64,000 nucleotides of DNA from Bradyrhizobium sp. RD5-C2 (lineage in GTDB: Bacteria > Pseudomonadota > Alphaproteobacteria > Rhizobiales > Xanthobacteraceae), in the NCBI RefSeq assembly GCF_019972155.1, contig NZ_BOVL01000009.1:140273-204272 (forward strand). Reading direction: 5' to 3'. Position 1 is the first letter of the stretch, and each line of letters opens with the position of its first letter. This document shows, one piece after another, positions 16,819-26,500 of the stretch. Both the position numbers and the translations under genes were made by a program. The notes beneath the pieces were generated by a model that saw only the letters and a list, made by a program, of their open reading frames with translations, had not been told where the DNA came from and did no database searches.

Positions 16819-17841
16819 TCACTGCTTCGCGGGCTTCCTCTCGATCGGGTGGATGTCGATCGCGCGCAGGCGGCCGAGACGAAGCACGTCCAGCGACAAA
16901 GTGCGGTCGATCCGGCTGTGATCGAGTGCGCGGATCAGGTCGTCGACACCGTGGATCTCGACGCCGTCGAGCCTGATCACGACGTCGCCGGGCAACAGGC
17001 TGGCGCGCGCGGCCGGGCTGTCCGGCTCGATCTGCATCAGGAGCGCACCCATCTTGTTCTCGATGCCGGCGAGCACTGCATGCCGCCGCGGCACCGGCGC
17101 GGTCTGGCCCGCGACGCCGATATAGGCGCGGCGGACATAGCCGTGGCGGATGATCTCCGACAGCACGAACTGCGCGGTGTTAGAGGCGACCGCAAAGCAG
17201 ATGCCCTGCGCGCCGTTGATGATTGCGGTGTTGATGCCGATCACCTCGCCGTTCGACGACACCAGCGGGCCACCGGAATTGCCGGGATTGAGCGCTGCGT
17301 CGGTCTGGATCACGTCCTCGATCGTGCGCCCGCTGACGGAGCGGATCGAGCGGCCCAGCGCCGACACCACGCCGGCGGTGACCGTCGATTCGAAGCCGAG
17401 CGGATTGCCGATCGCGACCACGAGCTGGCCGCGCCGCAGCGTCTTGGAGTTGCCGAGCGAGGCATAGGCCAGATCGCGCGCGCCGTCGGCCCGCAGCAGC
17501 GCGAGGTCAGTGTCGGGATCGACGCCGAGCACATGGGCATCGGTGTCGAAGCCCTCGGTGTCGCGCAGGCGGATCTCCTTGGACGATCCGACCACATGGC
17601 TGTTGGTCAGCACGAGGCCGTCGGGCGAGATTACGATGCCCGAGCCGAGCCCGCCGCGCTCGCGCCCATTGCGCACCTTGGGTCCGGTTTCGACACGAAC
17701 CACAGCGGGGCCGACGCGATCGGTGACGTCGATCACGGCATTGGAATAGGCATCCAGCAACGCCCGGTCATCGGTTTGAGCAGCATCAGCCGCCCGCGAT
17801 GACGGCGTGTCAGCGGCGGTATCTGAGGTAAAATCCAGCAT
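16819..17841 (-). CDS. HtrA/DegP-like trypsin-fold serine protease with one PDZ domain
   Basis: A 340-residue S1C protease. The triad is His82 (LTNSHVVG), Asp112 (DPDTDLALL) and Ser189 (GNSGGPL). One PDZ domain spans about residues 240-330. DegP-type enzymes degrade or hold misfolded proteins in the envelope, but here the N-terminus (MLDFTSDTAADTPSSRAADA) has no signal peptide or membrane helix. The protein may be cytosolic, or the true start may be missed. It lies 79 bases after the small-subunit gene on the same strand and could be read through from the GMC unit. Confidence 0.88.
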   Translation of the reverse strand: MLDFTSDTAADTPSSRAADAAQTDDRALLDAYSNAVIDVTDRVGPAVVRVETGPKVRNGRERGGLGSGIVISPDGLVLTNSHVVGSSKEIRLRDTEGFDTDAHVLGVDPDTDLALLRADGARDLAYASLGNSKTLRRGQLVVAIGNPLGFESTVTAGVVSALGRSIRSVSGRTIEDVIQTDAALNPGNSGGPLVSSNGEVIGINTAIINGAQGICFAVASNTAQFVLSEIIRHGYVRRAYIGVAGQTAPVPRRHAVLAGIENKMGALLMQIEPDSPAARASLLPGDVVIRLDGVEIHGVDDLIRALDHSRIDRTLSLDVLRLGRLRAIDIHPIERKPAKQ

Positions 17842-17920
17842 GGCGAGAGTCCTTTGGTCCCCTCAGATGGTGACCTGCTCCCGCCGCCGCAAGTGGTTAC
17901 GCCTGCACCTGCCCGATCGG

Positions 17921-18367
17921 CTAGGTCGCCCCGCGCAGCGTGCCGCCGCGCGCCTTGACCGGATCGAGCAGCGACCAGTCGCCGTCCGGCAGCACGTAGC
18001 CCTTCGGGAACGGCGCGCGCAGCTCGAGCCCGAGCGAGCGCAGCACGCGGTCGTCGCGGTAGTAGCATTGCAGCACGACGCGGACGAGCGTGGCTGCGGC
18101 GGCGCCACGGCTCCGAAACTCCAGCGCGACCGTATCGCGCCTGGCCTCGTCGAGCTCGGCAAGCGGCTTGCCCGCAAGCTGAGCCAGATGATCCAGCGCC
18201 TGCGCGACCAGCGCGGTGTCGCGGCCGAGCGTTGCCAGCATGTCAGCCTGGATCACGGCATCATCAGCCCCCGGCACCTTGTACTCTTCACTGGCGGGCA
18301 CGATCATCGCGGCGACGGTGCGCAGATCGGCGCGCTGGGCTGCGGTCAGTTGTTTGTTTTCGGACAT
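17921..18367 (-). CDS. Small subunit of a GMC dehydrogenase (gluconate 2-dehydrogenase subunit 3-like)
   Basis: A 148-residue protein starting seven bases after the GMC oxidoreductase stop. Its LRTVAAMIVPASEEYKVPGA opening is like the small subunit 3 of membrane gluconate dehydrogenases, often partnered with GMC flavoproteins. No Tat or Sec signal is visible here, unlike many relatives. It probably binds and stabilises the flavoprotein. The assignment relies on both sequence style and neighbourhood. Confidence 0.65.
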   Translation of the reverse strand: MSENKQLTAAQRADLRTVAAMIVPASEEYKVPGADDAVIQADMLATLGRDTALVAQALDHLAQLAGKPLAELDEARRDTVALEFRSRGAAAATLVRVVLQCYYRDDRVLRSLGLELRAPFPKGYVLPDGDWSLLDPVKARGGTLRGAT

Positions 18368-18374
18368 GTCGGTC

Positions 18375-19976
18375 TCAATCGAACAGATTGGCGAGGCGCT
18401 GCTTCATCTGGTCGGCGATGTAGAGCGCAAGGGCCTGGATGGTGGAGGTCGGATTCACGCCGCCCGAGGTGACGAAGATGCTGCCGTCGACGATGAACAG
18501 GTTCTTCACGTCGTGCGAGCGGCCCCATTCGTTGACCACGGAGCGTGCGGGATCGGTGCCCATCCGCGCGGTGCCGAGCAGATGCCAGCCGCCCCAGGGG
18601 ATCGGCGCATTGACGCAAAGGTCGGTGGCGCCGCCGGCTTCGAGAACTTCGCGGCCGCGCGCCAGTGCATGGTCCATCATCTTGCGGCTGTTCTCGCTGA
18701 TCGTGTAGTCGATCCGCGGTGCCGGAATGCCGTGGCTGTCCTTGCGCACCGGATCGAGTGTGACGCGGTTGTGCTCTTCCGGCAGATCCTCGCAGATCGC
18801 CGAGAAGCCGAGCCGATGACCGTTCAACTTGCGGAAAACGCGGTGATGATCCTTGCCCCAGGGCAAGATGCCCTTCTGCTCGCTCGACACGGCCTCGAAC
18901 ACCGGTCCCGCCCCGCGGACGAACTGGACACCATAGCCGCGGACGAAGCCGCGCGAGAGGTCCGTGTCATACCACTCCTTGCTCCACAGGCAGGTCGGCG
19001 GCGCGCGGTTGGAATCGGTCGGCTCGGCGACATAGCCGTAGATCTGCGCATAGGGATGGAACATCAGGTTCTTGCCGACCAGGCCGGACGAGTTGGCGAG
19101 GCCGTTCGGGAATTTCCCCGACACCGAATTGAGCAACAGCCGCGGCGTGCCGACGCCGTTGCAGGCGACGATGACGACCTCGGCCGGCTGGAATTGCTCG
19201 ACGCCGTCCTTGTCGTAATAGACGACGCCGGAGGCCATGCCGTGTTCGTTGGTCAGTATCTCGCGCACCCGGCAATGCGTCTTGACCTCGACCCCGGCGC
19301 GGATCGCGTGCGGCCAGTAGGTAATGTCGGTCGAGGACTTGGCGCCCTGCGCGCAGGCCGGCGTGCAATGGCCGAGATTGATGCAGCGCGCCCTGCCCTC
19401 GTAATCCGTCGTCGCAACCGTCGTGTCCGACGGCCACCAGTGCCAACCGAGCTCGTTCATCGCCTTGCCTATCATCGGGCCGGACAGGCCGAGCGGCTGC
19501 GGCGGCATCGGCGGATGCGACAGCGGCGACAGCGGATCGCCGGACAGGCCCGACGTGCCCATCATGCGATCGTTCTCCTCGAAGAACGGCGTCAGTGCGT
19601 CGTAATCGATCGGCCAGTCATCAGCGACGCCGTCGAGCGTCCTGACCTTGAAGTCGGAGGGGTGCAGCCGCGGCCAATGCGCGGTGTACATCACGGTCGA
19701 GCCGCCGACGGCGTTGAAGTTGACGACCTTGATCGGCGAATTGTCGTCGTTGATCGGATAGTCCTCCGGCCGCTTGCGGATGTTGGGGCTGGACGACCAC
19801 TCGCCGTAGAATTTCGCCTCCCAGTCACGCCCGGTGCTCGGATACTCGGCAGGGTTCATCCAGCCGCCCTGATCGAGGCAGAGGATATGCATCTTGGTAT
19901 CGGCGAGGCTCCAGGCTATCGCGGCGCCGGAGGCCCCGGCGCCGATGATCAGGACGTCAACGGGATCGTTCTTCAT
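18375..19976 (-). CDS. GMC family FAD-dependent oxidoreductase
   Basis: A 533-residue glucose-methanol-choline family flavoprotein. The FAD motif GAGASGAAIA is near residue 12. A conserved GGSTVMYTAHWPRLHPSDF segment follows, and the C-terminal substrate/FAD region is VDGSIFVTSGGVNPTSTIQA. The likely catalytic His is in GGWHLLGTARMG and the paired Asn in GVNPT. It oxidises an alcohol, sugar or sterol-like substrate. With the small subunit immediately downstream it probably forms a dehydrogenase that feeds electrons to a cytochrome, though no cytochrome subunit is adjacent. Confidence 0.88.
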   Translation of the reverse strand: MKNDPVDVLIIGAGASGAAIAWSLADTKMHILCLDQGGWMNPAEYPSTGRDWEAKFYGEWSSSPNIRKRPEDYPINDDNSPIKVVNFNAVGGSTVMYTAHWPRLHPSDFKVRTLDGVADDWPIDYDALTPFFEENDRMMGTSGLSGDPLSPLSHPPMPPQPLGLSGPMIGKAMNELGWHWWPSDTTVATTDYEGRARCINLGHCTPACAQGAKSSTDITYWPHAIRAGVEVKTHCRVREILTNEHGMASGVVYYDKDGVEQFQPAEVVIVACNGVGTPRLLLNSVSGKFPNGLANSSGLVGKNLMFHPYAQIYGYVAEPTDSNRAPPTCLWSKEWYDTDLSRGFVRGYGVQFVRGAGPVFEAVSSEQKGILPWGKDHHRVFRKLNGHRLGFSAICEDLPEEHNRVTLDPVRKDSHGIPAPRIDYTISENSRKMMDHALARGREVLEAGGATDLCVNAPIPWGGWHLLGTARMGTDPARSVVNEWGRSHDVKNLFIVDGSIFVTSGGVNPTSTIQALALYIADQMKQRLANLFD

Positions 19977-20001
19977 TCTTGTTTCCTGGTATTGCCTTCA
20001 T

Positions 20002-20086
20002 CGTCATTGCGAGGAGCGACAGCGACGAAGCAATCCATCTCTCCACTTGTGGCTCCATGGATTGCTTCGCTTCGCTCGCAATGACG
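20002..20086. repeat. Dispersed palindromic repeat element (CGTCATTGCGAG type)
   Basis: Perfect 12-bp terminal inverted repeats CGTCATTGCGAG (20002-20013) and CTCGCAATGACG (20075-20086). Inner inverted arms are GAAGCAATCCA (20027-20037) and TGGATTGCTTC (20058-20068). It fills the gap between the P450 stop and the GMC gene start. This repeat type is widespread in proteobacterial intergenic regions. Confidence 0.8.
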
Positions 20087-20098
20087 GGGTGATGCGGC

Positions 20099-21322
20099 TC
20101 AATTCACGATTCTCACCGGCAAGCTTCGTATACCGCGGATGAAATTGGAATAGAGCCTTTGCGGCGGGCCCATCAGCTTAAAACGCAGATCGCGCGCCAA
20201 CACCTCCTCCCAGAGGATGCGCAATTGCTGCTCGGCGAGGCGGTCGCCGACGCAGCGGTGAATGCCGGCGCCGAAGGCGAGGTGCTGGCGCGGCTTGGCG
20301 CGGTCGATGATGAATTCGTCGGCCCGTTCGATCTTGTCCTCGTCGCGGTTGCCGGAGATGTACCACATCACCACCTTGTCGCCCCTCCTGATCCGCTTGC
20401 CGGCGAGCTCGACGTCGTTGCGCGCGGTGCGGCGCATGTGCAGCACCGGCGTGTGGTAACGGATGGTCTCGGAGACGAGGTTCGGGATCAGCTCGCGCCG
20501 GGCGCGGACCAGCCCGAATTGCTCGGGGTTTTCCACCAGCGCCATCAGCCCGGCCGACATCGAATTCCGCGTCGTGTCGTTGCCGCCGACGATCAGGAGC
20601 CCGATGGTGCCGATGAACTCGCGCGGCTCCAGATTCCGCGTCGCTTCCGAATGCGCCAGCATCGAGATCAAATCGAAGGTCGGCGGCGCATCGACCCGCG
20701 CGTCCCATAGCTTGCGGAAATATTCTCCCATCTTGATCAGCTCGGCGGTGCGTTCAGCCTCCGAATGCACCACCGCGTCGGGGGACTCGATATTGGCGAT
20801 TGCGACATCCGACCACCAGGTCAGCTTGGCGCGGTCTTCTGCGGGAAAGTCGAACAGCGTCGCCAGCATCATGTTGGTGAGGTCGACTGAGACCCGCTCG
20901 GCCCAGTCGAAGGTCTCGTTGCGCGGCAGCGCGTCGAGTACGGCCGCGGTGCGCTGGCGGATCAGCGCATCGAAATTGGCGAGGTTCGACGGCGCCACGA
21001 TCGGCGCGACCGTGCGGCGCTGCGCGGTGTGGCCGGGCGGGTCCATGCGGATAAAGCTCGGCCGCTCCTGTCCTTTCGGCTGGTCAGCGACCTGGATACC
21101 GCCGAGTTCGGAGGCCGAGGAATAGTTCTGATGATCCAGCTCGACCGCGAAGATGTCGTCGTAGCGCGTTACCGACCAATACGGGCCGTAAGGCGAAGCC
21201 TCGCAATAATGCACCGGGTCGTCGCGGCGAAGCTGCGCAAACAGCGGCCGCCAGGTGTCGTCCTGATAGAGCCGGGGGTTACTGACATCTGTCGACGTCG
21301 GCCTGCGCAGCGCCTCTCCCAT
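20099..21322 (-). CDS. Cytochrome P450
   Basis: A 407-residue bacterial P450. The heme-binding loop is FGAGIHRC with Cys357. The I-helix oxygen-activation motif is GGNDTT (246-251). The ExxR motif is Glu285-Arg288. The start at 21322 (MGEALRR) has GGGAG upstream; the in-frame extension of over 500 residues is antisense to the monooxygenase and is rejected. It needs a ferredoxin partner, none of which is in the window. It is divergent from the flavin monooxygenase across 234 bases, suggesting joint use on one hydrophobic substrate. Confidence 0.93.
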   Translation of the reverse strand: MGEALRRPTSTDVSNPRLYQDDTWRPLFAQLRRDDPVHYCEASPYGPYWSVTRYDDIFAVELDHQNYSSASELGGIQVADQPKGQERPSFIRMDPPGHTAQRRTVAPIVAPSNLANFDALIRQRTAAVLDALPRNETFDWAERVSVDLTNMMLATLFDFPAEDRAKLTWWSDVAIANIESPDAVVHSEAERTAELIKMGEYFRKLWDARVDAPPTFDLISMLAHSEATRNLEPREFIGTIGLLIVGGNDTTRNSMSAGLMALVENPEQFGLVRARRELIPNLVSETIRYHTPVLHMRRTARNDVELAGKRIRRGDKVVMWYISGNRDEDKIERADEFIIDRAKPRQHLAFGAGIHRCVGDRLAEQQLRILWEEVLARDLRFKLMGPPQRLYSNFIRGIRSLPVRIVN

Positions 21323-21556
21323 CGCCTCACTCCCGCTGGTTCCGTCGCCGCTTGGCGGGCGATCGTCTTGTCGAAGCGACGATAGAGGAAATTCTGCCGC
21401 CGAGTAAAGCCGCGGAACGGACCGTCCGCCGCGCGGAATGCGCGCAGGCCGGCGCACCCGGCAAATCGCGATAGCTGCCCCGCTGCTCGATGTTTGTCGG
21501 CAGCGGCAAGACCGGCTAGCCTTGCCGGCAATCAACCGATCAGGGAGCGACGACAG

Positions 21557-23191
21557 GTGGCCGCAACGCGCCAGGACAACAGCCCCGAGAACGCCGCGCT
21601 GGACTACGACGTCATCATCATCGGCGCCGGCCTGTCCGGCATGTATCAGCTCTACCGGCTGCGCGAGCTCGGCCTCACGGCGCGCGTGTTCGAGGCCGGC
21701 ACCGGCGTCGGCGGCACCTGGTACTGGAACCGCTATCCCGGCGCACGCTTCGATTCCGAAAGTTACTCCTACGGCTATTCGTTCTCGAAGGAGCTGCTCG
21801 CGGAATGGGAGTGGTCGGAGCATTTCGCCGGCCAGCCCGAGACCCTGCGCTACTGCAACTACGTCGCCGACAAGTTCGATCTGCGCCGCGACATCCAGTT
21901 CGAAAGCCGCGTCACATCGGCGATCTACCAGGACGATACACGAAGCTGGCAGGTCACGCTGGAAAGCGGCGCGTGCCACTCGTGCCGTTTCCTGATCACC
22001 GCGATCGGCCCGTTGTCGACCCCGACCCTGCCGCGCATCGAGGGCCGCGACGATTTCAAGGGGCAATCCTTCCACACCGCGCGCTGGCCAAAGGAGAAGG
22101 TGGATTTCGCCGGCAAGCGCGCCGCCGTGATCGGCACCGGCGCGACCGGTATCCAGACCATCCAGACCATCGCCGGCGAGGTCGGCCACCTCACCGTGTT
22201 CCAGCGCACCGCCAACTGGGCCGCGCCGCTGCACAACGGCAAGATCGACGCCGAGACGCAAGCCAGGATCAAGGCCGGCTATCCCGAGATCTTCGCGCGC
22301 TGCAAGGAGACCTTCGCCTGCTTCGTCCATACGCCTGACCCGCGCGGCGCGTTCGAGGTCAGCGACGCCGAGCGCGAGGCGTTCTACGAAAAACTCTATG
22401 GCGAGCGCGGCTTCGGCATCTGGCAGGGCAACTTTAGGGACATCCTGATCGACCGCAAGGCGAATGCGACGATCAGCGACTTCGTCGCGCGCAAGATCCG
22501 CCAGCGCGTCAAGGATCCGGAGGTCGCCGAGAAACTGATCCCGACGAACCACGGCTTCGGCACGCGGCGGCTGCCGCTCGAGACCTTCTATTACGAGGTC
22601 TACAACCGCGACAATGTCGAGCTTGTCGATCTCAAGGCGACGCCGATCGAAAAGATCACGCCCGAGGGCATCCGGACGACAGAGAAGGACTACGCCTTCG
22701 ATATCATCATCTACGCCACCGGCTTCGACGCCATCACCGGCAGCTTCGACAACATCGATCTCCGCGGCGCGCACGGCGTGCGGCTGAAGGAGAAATGGAC
22801 GCACGGCCCGGAGACTTATCTCGGGCTGATGGTCGACGGCTTCCCCAACATGATGATGCTGATGGGCCCGCACACCGCGCTCGGCAACATCCCGCGCAGC
22901 ATCGAGTACAGCGTCGACTGGGTCACCGGCCTGATCCGCTTCGCCCAGGAGAGAGGCCTGACCTTACTCGACGCCACGCCCGAGGGCACCGCCGACTGGA
23001 CCGATCATGTCAAGGCGCTCGGTGTCGGGCTGCTCTCCAACGAGGTCGATTCCTGGATGACCGGCATCAACCGCAACGTCGACGGCAAGCAGACCCGCAT
23101 CGTCGCCCGCTACAGCGGCAGCGCGCCGGCGTATCGCGCACGGTGCGATGAGGTGGCTGCGAAGGGTTATGCGGAGTTGAGGTTGGGGTGA
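21557..23191 (+). CDS. Flavin-containing (Baeyer-Villiger-type) monooxygenase
   Basis: A 544-residue class B flavoprotein monooxygenase. The FAD motif is GAGLSG (23-28), the NADPH motif GTGATG (193-198), and the Baeyer-Villiger fingerprint FKGQSFHTARWP is at 167-178. Such enzymes insert oxygen into ketones to give esters or lactones. The GTG start has AGGGAG ten bases upstream; the ATG at 21494 gives a low-quality extension. Transcription diverges from the P450. A substrate such as a cyclic or steroid-like ketone is plausible but not shown. Confidence 0.9.
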   Translation: MAATRQDNSPENAALDYDVIIIGAGLSGMYQLYRLRELGLTARVFEAGTGVGGTWYWNRYPGARFDSESYSYGYSFSKELLAEWEWSEHFAGQPETLRYCNYVADKFDLRRDIQFESRVTSAIYQDDTRSWQVTLESGACHSCRFLITAIGPLSTPTLPRIEGRDDFKGQSFHTARWPKEKVDFAGKRAAVIGTGATGIQTIQTIAGEVGHLTVFQRTANWAAPLHNGKIDAETQARIKAGYPEIFARCKETFACFVHTPDPRGAFEVSDAEREAFYEKLYGERGFGIWQGNFRDILIDRKANATISDFVARKIRQRVKDPEVAEKLIPTNHGFGTRRLPLETFYYEVYNRDNVELVDLKATPIEKITPEGIRTTEKDYAFDIIIYATGFDAITGSFDNIDLRGAHGVRLKEKWTHGPETYLGLMVDGFPNMMMLMGPHTALGNIPRSIEYSVDWVTGLIRFAQERGLTLLDATPEGTADWTDHVKALGVGLLSNEVDSWMTGINRNVDGKQTRIVARYSGSAPAYRARCDEVAAKGYAELRLG

Positions 23192-23237
23192 GCTTGGTCG
23201 CTCTCTTGGTGAGACGAGGCGCCTGCCCATCCACCAC

Positions 23238-23358
23238 CGTCGTCCTGGCGAAAGCCAGGACCATAACCACCGCATTCAGTGATGAACGGGATCGTGGCCC
23301 CAGCATCGCGCAACGATCAATTTTGGGGTAAGGGGTCCTGGCCTTCGCCAGGACGACG
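23238..23358. repeat. Inverted-repeat intergenic element (CGTCGTCC type, copy 1)
   Basis: Two 25-base arms, 23238-23262 and 23334-23358, are reverse complements with one mismatch. Each arm is itself a hairpin. The same element recurs at 36252-36374, and a single-hairpin form is at 47560-47587. It lies in the 338-base gap between the convergent monooxygenase and carboxylase genes, where no gene is seen. Confidence 0.8.
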
Positions 23359-23397
23359 CCGCTGGATCGTTCCCGATTCAAGATGTCAAAGATGCGG

Positions 23398-23500
23398 TGT
23401 CATCACCCGCGAAGCGGGTGATCCAGTATTCCAGAGACAGTAGTTATCGAGCCGAGAGGCCGCGGCGTACTGGATCGCCCGGTCGAGCCGGGCGATGACA
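23398..23500. repeat. Second inverted-repeat element (GTCATC...GATCCAGTA type)
   Basis: The left part (23398-23428) reads TGTCATC, a CCCGC/GCGGG hairpin, then GATCCAGTA. The right part (23468-23500) is its inverted counterpart: TACTGGATC, a CCCGG/CCGGG hairpin, then GATGACA. It stands directly beside the previous element, so two different dispersed repeats are nested in one gap. Confidence 0.7.
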
Positions 23501-23529
23501 GTTGGGGTGGGAACGCAGCCTCGTCCTCC

Positions 23530-26500
23530 CTACCACGCATCAATGCACGGCCGCTTGCGGTGCGTGCGCGGCTCTACCTTCGGCACCGAGCGCAAGCCCG
23601 CCATGATCCAGTGGCGTGTGTCGGCGGGGTCGATCACCTCGTCGATCTCGAGCACCGAGGCGATCGAGACGGCCTTGCCGTTGGCGTAGAGCTCGGCGAC
23701 CTTGGTCTGGAAATACTTCTCGCGCTCGAGGGGGTCCGCGATCCCCTCCATCTCCTTGCGGAAACCGAGGCGGACATAGCCCTCGAGGCCCATGCCGCCG
23801 AATTCGCCGGTCGGCCATGCCACCGTGAAGAACGAGGCGTGGAAGCCGCCGCCGATCATCGATTGAGCCCCTAAGCCATAGCCCTTGCGCAGCACGACGC
23901 CGAACAGCGGCACCGTGATGCTGGCGCCGGTGACGAACATCCGTGCGACGTGACGCACGATCGCGGTCTTCTCGGCCTCCGGCCCGACCATGAAGCCCGG
24001 CGTGTCGCACAGCGAGACGATCGGGATGTCGAAGGCGTCGCACAGCTGCATGAAGCGCGCGGCCTTGTCGCCGGCGGCAGCGTCGATCGCGCCGCCGAGA
24101 TGCTTTGGATTGTTGGCGATCAGGCCGAACGGCTTGCCTTCGATGCGGATGAAGGCCGTGATCATGCCGACGCCGAAATCGCGCCGGATCTCCAGCACCG
24201 AGCCCTCGTCGGCCATCAGGTCGATCACGTTGCGGATGTCATACACCCGCAGGCGATTTTCCGGGATCGCGCGGCGCAGCAGCCGCTGGTCCGGCGCTTT
24301 CCAGTCGGCCACCGCGCCCTGGAAGTAGGACAGATATTTCTGCGCCACCGCGGTCGCCTCTTCCTCGTCCTCGACCAGGATGTCGATCACGCCGTTCGGC
24401 GACTGGAACGAGACCGGGCCGACCTCGGCCGGATGATAGACGCCGAGCCCGCCGCCCTCGATCATCGCCGGACCGCCCATGCCGATCGAGGCGTTTTTGG
24501 TCGCGATGATGACGTCGCAGACGCCGAGCATCGCGGCGTTGCCGGCGAAGCAATAGCCCGAGACCACGCCGACGACAGGCACGAGGCCGGAGAGTTTTGC
24601 GAACTGCACGAAGGACGGGCCGTCGAGGCCGGTCATGCCGAGCCGGTCGGTATCGCCGGGACGGCCGCCACCGCCCTCGGCATAGAACACCAGCGGCATC
24701 CGCCACTGCTCGGCGAGGCCAAGCATGCGGTCGATCTTCTTGTGGTTCATATGGCCCTGGGTGCCGGCGAGCACGGTGTAGTCGTACGAGATCACCATGC
24801 AGCGCGCGCCGTCGGCGCCAAAATCCTTCGCGTTCACGGTGGCAACGCCCGCGATCAGGCCGTCGGCCGGCGTGTTCTTGATGAGGTCCTCGACCTTGCG
24901 GCGGCGGCGCTGTGCCGCGATCGCGAGCGAGCCGTATTCGACGAACGAGCCCTCATCGACCAGCTGCGCGATGTTCTCGCGCGCGGTGCGCTGGTTGGTC
25001 TTGCGGCGGCGCTCGACCGAGGCCGGACGGTTCTCGTCCAGCGTGATCGCCTTGCGCGCGATCAGTTCGCCCAAGTCTGCACGGATGTGATCGAGATCGA
25101 TCGCCGCGGCTTCCTCCGCGGTATGGCCGTCGACCTCGGCCGGTTCGAGGAACAGGATCGGCTCGCCATGCATCAGGGTGAGGCCGGGACCGCCCGCGAT
25201 CTTCGTCACCCGGCCGCCATGCGGTGCCGTGACGAGATGCTCCATCTTCATCGATTCCAGCACGGCAATCTGCTGGCCGGGACGGACCAGATCACCCTCC
25301 GCGACCTCGATCGCCACGATCGTGCCCTGCAACGGCGCCGGCACCGGCAGCGAGCCCTCGGGCGCCGCCTCGATGGCGACGGACTTGGTTACGGCCGCCT
25401 CGCTCACCTCGAGGAGCGGCGCAGCATGCTCCTTCGCGGCGCCGACCAGCGCCGCGACATGGGTATCGATGAAGTTGGTGCTGATCTTGTTCCGCGCAAA
25501 ACTCTGGTGCGCCAGGATCGCGCCGAGGAACGGGATGTTGGTGGCGACCCCGCCGATGCGAAACTCGCGCAAGGTGCGCGATGCCTTGTGCACCACGTCG
25601 GTCCATTTCGGGCTCGGCGAATGCACGATGACTTTTGCCAGCAGCGAGTCGAACGCGGCCGAGGTCCTGTAGCCGGAATAGCCGAACGTATCGACGCGGA
25701 CGCCAGGGCCGGACGGCAGGTCGAACACGCTGAGCGTGCCGCCGGTCGGCTTCGTCACGCCCTTCTCGTCCATCACCTCCATGTTGACGCGGAGCTGCAT
25801 GGCATAGCCGCGCGGCAGCGGCACGGCTGATTGCGCCAGCCCGAGCGAAGCCAGCGTCGCGCCGGCGGCGACCGCGAGCTGCGAACGGACGAGGTCGAGG
25901 CCGAGCACCGCCTCGGTGACGGTATGCTCGACCTGGAGCCGCGGATTGGCCTCGATGAAGGCGAAGGCGCCCTCGCCCTTGCTTTCCTCCGCCTCGTCAT
26001 CGACAAGAAATTCGAAGGTGCCGAGATTGTCGTAGCGCGCGGCGGAGGCGAGCTGCTTTGCCGCCTCGATGATGCGGGCGCGCAGGCTCTCACTTAATGA
26101 CGGGCTCGGCGCCACCTCGATCAGCTTCTGGTTGCGGCGCTGGATGGTGCATTCGCGCTCCCAGAGATGGCTGATCGCACCATGACGATCGCCGATGATC
26201 TGCACCTCGATGTGGCGCGCTTTCCGGATCAGCCACTCGACGTAGACCGCGTCATTGCCGAACGCCGCCTTGGCCTCCGACTGGCAGCGCGCATAGGCTT
26301 CATCCAGCTTGGCCAGGTCCTCGACCACGCGCATGCCGCGCCCGCCGCCGCCGGCGATCGCCTTGACCATCACGGCGGCATTGGCGCCGAGCGAGGCGAA
26401 GAAGGCCTTTGCCTCGTCGAGCGTCGTTGCGCCCGAGGTGCCGGCAATGATCGGCACGCCGCACTTTTTGGCCAGCGCCTTTGCCTTGGCCTTGTCGCCG

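Noticed and set aside
20099..22873. 924-residue reading of the cytochrome P450
   Set aside because: The first 500 or so residues are antisense to the flavin monooxygenase; a proper ATG with ribosome site begins the P450 at 21322.
16819..23191. Secondary metabolite gene cluster around P450, monooxygenase and GMC oxidoreductase
   Set aside because: There is no synthase, terpene cyclase or peptide synthetase; a catabolic set is more likely.
23238..23500. CRISPR-like repeats
   Set aside because: The repeats are inverted, not direct, with no regular spacing and no cas genes.
23950..25830. 626-residue + strand frame opposite the carboxylase
   Set aside because: The composition (runs of His, Arg, Asp) is typical of antisense frames; the minus strand has unbroken carboxylase domains.
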